The notes under the pieces were generated by a model. That model worked only from the letters and a program-made list of their open reading frames with translations, searched no databases and was not told where the DNA came from. Position numbers and translations under genes: made by a program. DNA of 12,649 nt from JBBIRT01 sp037441725 (GTDB lineage: Bacteria > Desulfobacterota > BSN033 > UBA1163). Each line of letters opens with the position of its first letter. Within the stretch, counting starts at the first letter, position 1. This document shows, in pieces, positions 1 to 6,772 of the stretch. The DNA is taken from the NCBI GenBank assembly GCA_037441725.1, contig JBBIRT010000090.1:1-12649 (forward strand), in the 5' to 3' direction.

Positions 1-1623
1 CACTTGAACCTTATTGGATTTCTTTTCAACCATCTTGGGGTGAAGCTTCTCTTTTTGGATAAAGATTCGATAGCAATTGAAACAGATAAACTCTTGATCC
101 GTCGTTCCCAAATAAAAACGATACGTAGCACTTCCACACATCGGACATCGTGTTAAAAAACGCCTGTTTCGACTATATCGAACAATTCCCAATAGGTAGG
201 CCAAGAATAGGATGGGTGCCAGAAAAGGGATTCGGGAGGGAATCTTTTCAAACCATGCCTTAAACAGGACAAAAAGAAACCCTTCTCTTCCGACAAAATG
301 TGCTAAGAATCTCTTCCAAAGCCTTTGTGAGCTGATGACCTCATCGATCACCAATCGATTAAAATTCGGAGGCTGGTTAGGAGTATCGATATTGGTGTAA
401 TAGTCAATAAGTTCAGGATCCAATTGACGGGCTTTCTGAATGGCCTGATCTGTCTTTTTTGAAAGGAGGGTCTCCTGAGAGTAGGCACGAGAAAGATTAA
501 AATAAAAGGCCCCTCGATCCGGATTGATCCCTATGGCCTCTTGATAAGAGGCCATGGCAAGGGAGGTCTGTTTTTGTGCCAGGTAGACGTTTCCTAAATT
601 GGAATAGGCCTCGCTAAATCGGGGATCCTGTTGAATGGCTTTTCGATAGTAGGCCTCAGCCGTGAGATAGTCTCCCTGCCGCTTCTTAGCCAGCCCAAGG
701 GAAAAGAGGACTTCAGAATCATCAGGATGGTTAAGCAACCAGTTCTGCAATCTCTCCTCTGTGGATCTCCCCCAGTCTTCGTGGTTGACTTGGTTTATCT
801 CCAAAATGATTTCGGATTGCCCTCCATTCAAAAACGATGAAGAAGATCGGAGGAAAAAGGGAAGGTAAACCAATACGATGAGGAAGATCACAATGAAAGG
901 TCTTTCCCTTTTCGTAACGAATCCCCATAAAAGCACTGACCAAAAGAATAGAGCCCAAAGCATATCCAATCGTAAAAAAAAGGGGACAAGGAGAAAAAAT
1001 ATCTTGAGGCTATTGAGGAGAAGTCTTGAAAATTCTTGGGTGATATTCTTCCTTATCTCAGAGAGATACAGGGGGAGATATTTAATCATCATGGTAATGC
1101 TGAAGGCGATAAAGGCCATGAGGATGGCATGAGAGAGGATATAGAATACATTATAATAAAATCGGAAGGCACTTAGGAAATACCTGAACTGGAGGAGAAA
1201 ACCTTTCATTCCCTTCGAGAGAATAGCCTGGATTTGGAAAGGATTTTGGACCCAGAGGGCTTTGGCCAGTTCGAAATGGGGCTGTGGAAAGTCAGGCGAA
1301 AATTTTATGGCATAGGTGGCCAACAACAGGGATTGGTCCACTCCTTTTTTATTTCTCGCCTTGCTGGATTCTCGGATCAGGGCAAAGGAAAAAAAAGGAA
1401 TATTTCGAATTCCCTTATTTAACTTCAGTTGGTAGAGGTGCTCCAACTCCTTTTTGTCGAGGGGGATACCTTTTCTTATCTCCCAAGATTGATCAGGAAG
1501 GTTGACACTCTCTGATGAAAAGAATTCCTTCGAAAATGGGAGGGTTTCATCCCTTGAAAATACCCCAAGGTAATAAAGAAGGGGAAGGACCAATATGATA
1601 AAGATGAGAATCGTCTTTTTCAT
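1..1623 (-). CDS. TPR-repeat membrane protein with C-terminal zinc-ribbon-like motif (3' end beyond window)
   Basis: This frame stays open for 541 codons from an ATG at 1623 to the left edge of the window, so the C-terminus is missing. Residues 4-20 form a hydrophobic N-terminal segment (signal anchor or signal peptide). Hydrophobic segments near residues 160-179, 203-217, 222-236 and 242-258 look like a cluster of membrane helices. About three tetratricopeptide repeats follow (roughly 302-405, with motifs such as AYSNLGNVYLA and A..YYRKAI..DP). A further hydrophobic segment lies at 465-481, then a CPMC...CFNC pair (Cys 493, 496, 514, 517) that could bind zinc. The ATG overlaps the hflX stop as ATGA, which suggests translational coupling, and no separate ribosome binding site is evident. 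TPRs mediate protein-protein contacts. The biological role is unknown, and I do not recognise a named family. Confidence 0.85.
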   Translation of the reverse strand, partial: MKKTILIFIILVLPLLYYLGVFSRDETLPFSKEFFSSESVNLPDQSWEIRKGIPLDKKELEHLYQLKLNKGIRNIPFFSFALIRESSKARNKKGVDQSLLLATYAIKFSPDFPQPHFELAKALWVQNPFQIQAILSKGMKGFLLQFRYFLSAFRFYYNVFYILSHAILMAFIAFSITMMIKYLPLYLSEIRKNITQEFSRLLLNSLKIFFLLVPFFLRLDMLWALFFWSVLLWGFVTKRERPFIVIFLIVLVYLPFFLRSSSSFLNGGQSEIILEINQVNHEDWGRSTEERLQNWLLNHPDDSEVLFSLGLAKKRQGDYLTAEAYYRKAIQQDPRFSEAYSNLGNVYLAQKQTSLAMASYQEAIGINPDRGAFYFNLSRAYSQETLLSKKTDQAIQKARQLDPELIDYYTNIDTPNQPPNFNRLVIDEVISSQRLWKRFLAHFVGREGFLFVLFKAWFEKIPSRIPFLAPILFLAYLLGIVRYSRNRRFLTRCPMCGSATYRFYLGTTDQEFICFNCYRIFIQKEKLHPKMVEKKSNKVQV

Positions 1624-3407
1624 AAGAGTTGTCTCTTCACAAAAGCATTATTTTCTCCAATCCTCCTGAACCAATTTTGATCTGATATATCAAAGGATTT
1701 TTCATTTGTCAACTGAGTATGAATTTTTTCCTGTGAATCTTCTTCAAAGTTTTGGGTCAACCCGATCTCCCATAATTTTTTATGGATGGCTACCATTAGA
1801 TGTTTTAAAGTTTCAGGATGAAGGGCAGAGATGGAAATCCCCCCGTATTTCTGGCAGATGGCCGATCTCTCTTCTTGGGAAACCTTATCCTCTTTGTTAA
1901 ATACACGCAATCGGGGAAGATGATCCAGCTCCAGTTCAAATAGAATTTTTTCAACGGCCTCGATCTGTTCATTAAAATGAGGATGACTGATATCAATGAG
2001 GTGAATTAATATATCCGATTCGCTCAATTCATCAAAGGTCGGTCGAAAGGCCCCCATCAGATCTTTGGGTAAATCCTTTATAAACCCAACGGTATCTGTA
2101 ATGATCAACTCACTTTCGGACCTCACTCCAACCTGATTTTGTGTAAGTTTAAACCTCCGCGTCGCAGGATCGAGCGTGGAGAAAAGTCTATTCCCCACTA
2201 AAAATTGGCTCTTGGTCAATAAATTGAAAAGGGTAGATTTCCCTGCATTGGTATACCCGATAATAGAAAGGATTGGGATCCCAGCTTTTCTTCTTCGGGA
2301 TCTCCTTTGTTGCCTCCTCAGGCTCAATCTTTCTAATTCCCTCTCTAAAAGATGGATTCGATCTAAGACCCGACGTCGATCAATCTCCAATTTCGTTTCT
2401 CCAGGCCCTCGCCCTCCAATTCCACCTGTCAATCGCGAAAGGGCAAGGGTTTTCCTCCCTAACCTGGGAAGGAGATATTTCAATTGGGCCATTTCAACCT
2501 GTAATTTTCCATCTAAAGTATGTGCCCTCTGGGCAAAAATATCTAAGATAAGCTGGGTTCGGTCAAGCACCCTTAGCTCCGTGAGATCGGATATCGTCGC
2601 CATCTGTCCAGGGGTTAGATTTTGATCAAAAATGATCAGATCTACCCCTAATTGCATACATTTCACCAACAACTCTTTTAACTTCCCTTCACCCATCAGC
2701 GTGTTTGGAGAAAGATTTTGGGGACGCTGGATGATGGAGTCAACAACGAATACGCCGCTTGACTCTGCCAGCTCTTTTAATTCTTCCATTGACCTTTCTA
2801 AACTCTCACGATTTTCCTTGCTGACACTGATTAGAATAGCCTTCTCTTTAGCCTCTTTAAGAGAAATGGCCCTCTGACCCCTTTGAAATTCTTCCTCCAG
2901 AGACCGAATCCACTTGAGAAAGTCCAGATCGAAATGACTCAAAGTGGATGGAGGTTCAATCTGCCATATCTTTCTTTCCGGATTATTGGGAAGCAGATGC
3001 GCCATCTGGATCCATCCGGAGGAGCGATTTTCGTTCGAATTTAGGGCCACCATCATATCGAGTCTTAAGAGGGCAAGGTCTGTCAGATCTTCATCAGTCA
3101 AAGGCTCTCCCCGAAGATGGGTATGGATCAGCCGAAGTCCTCTTAACCTCAGGATTCCAGATCGGAACCGGGAGAGATCGGGAATGGTTATCCCTTTCTG
3201 ATCCCCTACCATGACAAATTCAATGGCTCCCCTTCTGTTCACTAAAATACCAATCTGACGTCTTATCTCAGTTGAAAGTTCGGTTAAAAGACGGGCCAAT
3301 TCGGGCGTGATCACTTTTTGAGGGGGGATTTTCCTTCGGTAAATATGTTCAATGTTTCTGATTTGACTCGGTTTTAGGCCGATAAGATTTCCGTAGATTC
3401 GATTAAT
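1620..3407 (-). CDS. hflX: GTPase HflX (ribosome-associated), probable ATT start
   Basis: HflX is a cytoplasmic Obg-HflX-type GTPase that binds the 50S subunit and splits stalled ribosomes under stress. In the 595-residue reading the motifs are: the family signature GGIGGRGPGET at about 328-338, a basic coiled-coil stretch after it, G1 GYTNAGKST at 384-392, G3 DTVG at 438-441, and G4 NKED at 504-507. The first conventional start codon is GTG at 3314, but it lacks a nearby ribosome binding site. Upstream the frame continues for 31 codons with a family-like N-terminus (IYGNLIGLKPSQ, then YRRKIPPQKVITPE). It reaches ATT at 3405-3407, six bases after AGGAGG. No ATG, GTG or TTG occurs in frame between that point and the upstream TGA. 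I therefore place the start at ATT. If this is wrong, the gene is 1620-3314 (564 aa). Family identity is firm. Confidence 0.95.
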   Translation of the reverse strand: MNRIYGNLIGLKPSQIRNIEHIYRRKIPPQKVITPELARLLTELSTEIRRQIGILVNRRGAIEFVMVGDQKGITIPDLSRFRSGILRLRGLRLIHTHLRGEPLTDEDLTDLALLRLDMMVALNSNENRSSGWIQMAHLLPNNPERKIWQIEPPSTLSHFDLDFLKWIRSLEEEFQRGQRAISLKEAKEKAILISVSKENRESLERSMEELKELAESSGVFVVDSIIQRPQNLSPNTLMGEGKLKELLVKCMQLGVDLIIFDQNLTPGQMATISDLTELRVLDRTQLILDIFAQRAHTLDGKLQVEMAQLKYLLPRLGRKTLALSRLTGGIGGRGPGETKLEIDRRRVLDRIHLLERELERLSLRRQQRRSRRRKAGIPILSIIGYTNAGKSTLFNLLTKSQFLVGNRLFSTLDPATRRFKLTQNQVGVRSESELIITDTVGFIKDLPKDLMGAFRPTFDELSESDILIHLIDISHPHFNEQIEAVEKILFELELDHLPRLRVFNKEDKVSQEERSAICQKYGGISISALHPETLKHLMVAIHKKLWEIGLTQNFEEDSQEKIHTQLTNEKSFDISDQNWFRRIGENNAFVKRQLL

Positions 3408-3413
3408 CTCTTT

Positions 3414-3419
3414 CCTCCT
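3414..3419 (-). promoter_or_regulatory. Ribosome binding site deciding the hflX start
   Basis: The minus strand reads AGGAGG, then six bases (AAAGAG), then ATT. This is ideal spacing for initiation at the ATT. The alternative GTG at 3314 is preceded by a C-run and A-run with no Shine-Dalgarno sequence at usable distance. Confidence 0.7.
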
Positions 3420-3427
3420 TAAAAATA

Positions 3428-3456
3428 ATATTACTATAGAGCCTTGATGAAGTCAA
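3428..3456 (-). promoter_or_regulatory. Predicted sigma70 promoter of hflX
   Basis: The minus strand has TTGACT at 3456-3451, a 17-base spacer, and TAATAT at 3433-3428. Transcription would start near 3421. That leaves a leader of about 13 bases, essentially only the AGGAGG site before the ATT codon. The -35 box matches consensus at 5 of 6 positions and the -10 box at 4 of 6. The prediction is by eye only. Confidence 0.5.
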
Positions 3457-3492
3457 CCATTTTGATCTATTTGATGCAATCCATCACTCAGC

Positions 3493-3529
3493 ATAGGAAC
3501 ATCCAACGATCCAGTGGAGGCATTCCTAT
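3493..3529 (-). other. Inverted repeat at the 3' end of rtcA
   Basis: ATAGGAA (3493-3499) and TTCCTAT (3523-3529) are perfect 7-base inverted copies around a 23-base loop, and the right arm contains the rtcA stop codon. It could be a weak transcript-end hairpin. However, no T run follows on the minus strand, so an intrinsic terminator is doubtful. Confidence 0.25.
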
Positions 3530-4578
3530 TTGATCATTTCAATCCTTCCAGGTTGACCTATGTCTCCGGATTGATGAAACTCAAACCCTAAAAAACGACT
3601 GGCCACCCAAAGATTGGTGACAAGATGGTCTGTGACTTTTGTCGTTGTAAACGAAGATTTTCCCGGAGTGAGGGCTAAGAAGGGAACCATTTGATCAGCA
3701 AGGTGGGGATCAAGACATCCTTCAGCATCCATATATTCTCTTAACTCGTTCACAGCCTCATCTGCTACTCTTTCTGCAGGTTTTCCTCTTTCCCCTAAAG
3801 ACGAAAATCCTGCAAGCACATTTTGAAACTTAGCCAACAGAAATAAGAAAGAGCCCTGTCCGATTGAAGGGGCATGAAGAAGGAGATTTATTTCTGCATC
3901 GATGTTCAATCCTTTTTGAATCCTTTTTAAGGCTTGGGTTCTTTGCCTCTCTGCAATATGATGGGGGAGATTTGAAACAGCCGAAAGCCCATAAATCTTT
4001 ATTAAAGGTCCCCGATCAATTAGAGGGATGGGTTTGAGTTCAGAAATGGGTTGGATGGCTAAGAGGGCCTTGCCTCCTCCTTTTGGATAAAACCCCCATT
4101 TTTCAAGGATTACACTAATAGAGATCCCCATTTCTCTAAGAATCGGGAATAAAACTTCTGTGAGATAATGGAAGGGGGGACTCCAGGGAACGTGAGTTCC
4201 TCCTATCAAGGTTAAACAGGAGTTTCCTTTGGCAAAACAGAGAGGGAATAAAATAGCCTGAAGAATAAGGGTAATTGATCCTGCTGTCTTTACCTCAACG
4301 TGATAGTCTCCATGAAGGATTCTCTTGGGCAAGAAGGTGATCCTTTGAGATCCGAATTGGACGCCCTCTGTTTCGGCCCCTGTAATTTTTACAATGGCTT
4401 CAATTGCTTTTAAATGCTGAGCTTGAAGGCCTGGATTCTTTCTCTTAGATCGGATATGGTGAATGGTAAAGGGTTTTCCGAGAATAGCCGAGAGGGCAAG
4501 GGCAGTTCTTAACACCTGCCCTCCCCCTTCTCCATAAGCCCCATCGATTTCAATGATTTCATTATGATTGGAGATCAT
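3526..4578 (-). CDS. rtcA: RNA 3'-terminal phosphate cyclase RtcA
   Basis: RtcA converts RNA 3'-phosphate ends to 2',3'-cyclic phosphates, using ATP and a covalent enzyme-AMP intermediate, in RNA repair. The 350-residue length fits the family. Recognisable landmarks are DGAYGEGGGQ at about 12-21, GLQAQH around 50-55, GGTHVPWSPP near 126-135, a GFYPKGGG turn near 163-170, and HLADQ at 292-296, whose His292 corresponds to the adenylated histidine of characterised cyclases. The ATG at 4578 is the first in-frame start before the conserved core. Its ribosome binding site is weak (GAGGG about 15 bases upstream). It lies 82 bases downstream of the DUF89 gene with no evident terminator between, so co-transcription is likely. 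No rtcB ligase or rtcR regulator is present in the window. Identity is firm; the physiological substrate is not visible. Confidence 0.95.
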   Translation of the reverse strand: MISNHNEIIEIDGAYGEGGGQVLRTALALSAILGKPFTIHHIRSKRKNPGLQAQHLKAIEAIVKITGAETEGVQFGSQRITFLPKRILHGDYHVEVKTAGSITLILQAILFPLCFAKGNSCLTLIGGTHVPWSPPFHYLTEVLFPILREMGISISVILEKWGFYPKGGGKALLAIQPISELKPIPLIDRGPLIKIYGLSAVSNLPHHIAERQRTQALKRIQKGLNIDAEINLLLHAPSIGQGSFLFLLAKFQNVLAGFSSLGERGKPAERVADEAVNELREYMDAEGCLDPHLADQMVPFLALTPGKSSFTTTKVTDHLVTNLWVASRFLGFEFHQSGDIGQPGRIEMIK

Positions 4579-4660
4579 CGACTTAAACTACCCTCATGGG
4601 TGAAAATTGAAATATTTCTTTCATAGGGACGAATAATGACCCTGAATGGGATGAGGAAAT

Positions 4661-5536
4661 TTAAAAATGATAAATGACAGGAGCCATTAAGGGTACCTGA
4701 TGAATGCGACAATAGGGATCACATTTTGCGACGAATAGAAAGGAAACCCTCCCTTTTAATCCTTCTTCTTCTGTGAGGGAATCATAATTCCCTCCCCCTT
4801 TTGAGAGGATGAGATCCGCTCTTTCGATGAGGCTCTTCGTTTCCTTATTCACCTTTTTAAGATAGGTCCCAGGAATAGGTTCCTGAATGCCATTTTCAAC
4901 AATTTGGGCAACCTGTCCAATGCCTGCAAAACAAGCATCTTGAAAAGTGGCATCATTCATAATGGGAATGGTCCGTGTAATAAAAGTTATTTCTAAGGGA
5001 TATCTTTCAAGGAGAACCTCCATAAACAGACGATCAAAAATGATCTCACCGCAATTATCTCCAAGATAGACCAGCCTATGGGTTTTTTCCAATCTTCTCT
5101 TTAATAGGTCAACCCCTTCAGGGTTAAGCCCTACTGAAAAGCCATTCTTAAAAAGTTCCTCTGGAACCTCACCCCTCACATTCGTCATTGCATCGATAGA
5201 GTTGCCTTTGATGGCCATTTGAAGGGCGCCAAGAAAAGGCTCTTCTCCCTTAATAATTGTATCTCTGGCCTTGATATAAACAGCCAATGCCCGATTGGTC
5301 TGTTCATCTTTTATTTCTCGCATGGGATCCGGACTTCCTACAAACTCAATAAGTTTGGACCAGACCTCTTTAATGATTTCTGGGGATGTAATATCCCAGC
5401 TTCTACCATTCAAATGTTTTATCTTGAAGATCTCTTCCGTAAATCTTTTAATTCTCTCTTCATCCTTGAGGACTGCCCTAGCGGTTCCTATGGCCATCTT
5501 TAAAATACAGGCAATACATTCAGGCCAGATTTTCAT
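4661..5536 (-). CDS. DUF89 / ARMT1-like family protein, predicted metal-dependent damage-control phosphatase
   Basis: The protein (291 aa) matches the stand-alone prokaryotic subfamily of DUF89 (PF01937). Members characterised so far are divalent-metal phosphatases acting on damaged or excess phosphometabolites. Visible marks, numbered from the chosen start, are an N-terminal PECIAC with a CxxC (about residues 5-10), the metal-site block GDNCGEIIFD at about 159-168, RTIPIMND near 188-195, and SKGGGNYDSL near 245-254. The C-terminus ends with the family-like KCDPYCRIHQVP. I choose the ATG at 5536 because the family begins at MKIxPEC and AAGGG lies 10 bases upstream. An ATG seven codons earlier (5557) has no ribosome binding site. 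A strong predicted promoter lies upstream and rtcA lies downstream. The substrate is unknown. Confidence 0.85.
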   Translation of the reverse strand: MKIWPECIACILKMAIGTARAVLKDEERIKRFTEEIFKIKHLNGRSWDITSPEIIKEVWSKLIEFVGSPDPMREIKDEQTNRALAVYIKARDTIIKGEEPFLGALQMAIKGNSIDAMTNVRGEVPEELFKNGFSVGLNPEGVDLLKRRLEKTHRLVYLGDNCGEIIFDRLFMEVLLERYPLEITFITRTIPIMNDATFQDACFAGIGQVAQIVENGIQEPIPGTYLKKVNKETKSLIERADLILSKGGGNYDSLTEEEGLKGRVSFLFVAKCDPYCRIHQVPLMAPVIYHF

Positions 5537-5585
5537 AAATCTTTTACCCTTATTCATTCAAAAAATTATTTTAAAAGATGAATCC

Positions 5586-5615
5586 ATTTTAACCGCCGAT
5601 CAAAAGCCCTGTCAA
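5586..5615 (-). promoter_or_regulatory. Predicted sigma70 promoter for DUF89-rtcA
   Basis: The minus strand carries a perfect TTGACA at 5615-5610, an 18-base spacer, and TAAAAT at 5591-5586 (5 of 6). Transcription would start near 5579, about 43 bases before the DUF89 ATG. This is the best promoter match in the window, found by eye. Confidence 0.6.
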
Positions 5616-5654
5616 ACCTTAAAAGATTGAACCAGGTTGATTTTAACCTTAAAA
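5615..5654. repeat. Pair of direct repeats in the divergent promoter region
   Basis: AACCTTAAAA occurs at 5615-5624 and again at 5645-5654, exactly 30 bases (about three helical turns) apart. Both copies are followed by a TTGA, giving longer imperfect matches. The first copy touches the -35 box of the DUF89 promoter, and the second covers most of the predicted -10 of the plus-strand promoter. They could be operator sites for a shared regulator; AT-rich coincidence is not excluded. Confidence 0.4.
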
Positions 5655-5655
5655 T
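5627..5655 (+). promoter_or_regulatory. Predicted sigma70 promoter of the amidohydrolase gene
   Basis: TTGAAC at 5627-5632, a 17-base spacer and TAAAAT at 5650-5655 form a plausible promoter. Transcription would start near 5662, giving a leader of about 38 bases. An alternative TTGATT/TATCTA pair a few bases downstream is weaker. Confidence 0.45.
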
Positions 5656-5687
5656 TGAGTATCTAAAAATAAATCATTCATTCGTGA

Positions 5688-5693
5688 AGGAGG
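5688..5693 (+). promoter_or_regulatory. Strong ribosome binding site of the amidohydrolase gene
   Basis: AGGAGG lies six bases before the ATG at 5700, which fixes this start. Confidence 0.75.
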
Positions 5694-5699
5694 AAGGAC

Positions 5700-6716
5700 A
5701 TGAAGAAGATCGATTTTGAAGCCCATTTCTATACTGAGGCCTATTTAAAAATACTTTCTGAAAACAAAGGGTATCCCAGGTTTACGGAGGAAAAAAGGGA
5801 AAAGAGACGACGATTGTGGCATGCAGAGGATGTGGAACAACCTTTTGGTGAATCTCTCTTCAATTTCCTCTTGGATGATGGAGAGGGAAGGATCAAGAGG
5901 ATGAATGAATCAGGTATTGATATCCAGATCCTCAGTCTATCTGCCCCAGGGATTGAAGCATTGGATCCTAAGATCGGGACCAATTTAGCCAAAGAGACGA
6001 ATAATACCCTTTCAAAGATGATCCATCAATACCCTGATCGACTTTTAGGCTTTGCGGCATTGGCTCCGAAACACCCCATGGAGGCTGCGGATGAACTTGA
6101 AAGATGTGTTAAAGACCTCGGTTTTGTTGGCTGGAATACCCATGCCCATTATGGAGATTCCTACTTGGATGAAAAGGTTTACTGGCCAATCCTTGAAAGG
6201 GCAGAAAAATTACATGTACCAATCTATCTTCACCCCACGATCTCTGGCTATCCTCCGGTAAAGCAGTATGGCTTCCCTTTGGCTGGGCCTCCTTTGGGGT
6301 TTGGATCTGAGGTACTGATCTGCCTGATGCGGATGATCTATCGCGGTATCTTTGATGAGTTTCCCAAATTGATGGTCATTTTAGGACATCTTGGAGAAGG
6401 CCTTCCCTTTTTCATGAAGAGAATCGATTGGGCTTATCTTAGACCTTTTGATCCTCAATTGAGGCCAAAGATCTCTAAAAAACCGAGTGAATATCTAAAA
6501 AGCCATATATTTGTGACGACCAGTGGGAATACCTTTGAGCCTGCTTTCCGGTGCACTTATGAAGCACTCGGTATTGATCGAATTCTTCTTGGAACCGATG
6601 ATCCCTATGAAGAGATGGACGACTGTATCCATTTTCTTCAACGATTGGACCTCTCTAAACAAGATAAAGAAAAGATATATTATCTCAACGCTAAACAGGT
6701 TGGAATCGGTTTATAA
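5700..6716 (+). CDS. Amidohydrolase-2 (ACMSD / gamma-resorcylate decarboxylase type) family protein
   Basis: This 338-residue protein belongs to the amidohydrolase-2 family (PF04909), TIM-barrel metalloenzymes that include non-oxidative decarboxylases such as ACMSD and gamma-resorcylate decarboxylase, and some hydrolases. The N-terminal metal motif is ExH (Glu7, His9 in DFEAHF) rather than HxH, as in the resorcylate decarboxylase branch. Other expected ligands are His178 (IYLHPT), His230 (GHLGEGLPFFMKRID) and Asp300 (GTDDPYE). All are present, so the enzyme should be metal-bound and active. It stands alone on the plus strand, divergent from DUF89 and convergent with lpdA, so no pathway partner can be named. 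The substrate is unknown; a cyclic or aromatic carboxylic acid is a family-based guess only. Confidence 0.88.
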   Translation: MKKIDFEAHFYTEAYLKILSENKGYPRFTEEKREKRRRLWHAEDVEQPFGESLFNFLLDDGEGRIKRMNESGIDIQILSLSAPGIEALDPKIGTNLAKETNNTLSKMIHQYPDRLLGFAALAPKHPMEAADELERCVKDLGFVGWNTHAHYGDSYLDEKVYWPILERAEKLHVPIYLHPTISGYPPVKQYGFPLAGPPLGFGSEVLICLMRMIYRGIFDEFPKLMVILGHLGEGLPFFMKRIDWAYLRPFDPQLRPKISKKPSEYLKSHIFVTTSGNTFEPAFRCTYEALGIDRILLGTDDPYEEMDDCIHFLQRLDLSKQDKEKIYYLNAKQVGIGL

Positions 6717-6739
6717 AATTAATGAATCGATTCTTCCAT

Positions 6740-6772
6740 AAAAGAGGAAGTGTTCAGTTCGCTCTCTTTTTT
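6740..6772. terminator. Probable bidirectional intrinsic terminator between convergent genes
   Basis: AAAAGAG (6740-6746) pairs with CTCTTTT (6764-6770). Inside this stem AGTG can pair with CGCT around a TTCAGTT loop. On the plus strand the right arm runs into a T tract (6767-6772). On the minus strand it ends in TTTTAT. It lies just after the amidohydrolase stop, and its right arm sits inside the last codons of lpdA. Confidence 0.5.

Noticed and set aside
631..1505. Several short open frames on both strands within 631-1505
   Set aside because: The minus-strand frame from 1623 is open without interruption through this region and encodes TPRs and membrane segments, so the small frames are shadows of it.
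2176..2625. Open frame of 149 codons antisense to the HflX GTPase domain
   Set aside because: It is fully within hflX and the translation has no protein-like features of its own.
4579..4660. Small hairpin ACCC-ATGA-GGGT and a four-codon frame upstream of rtcA
   Set aside because: The stem has only four base pairs with no T run, and the mini-frame has no ribosome binding site. This could easily be chance.
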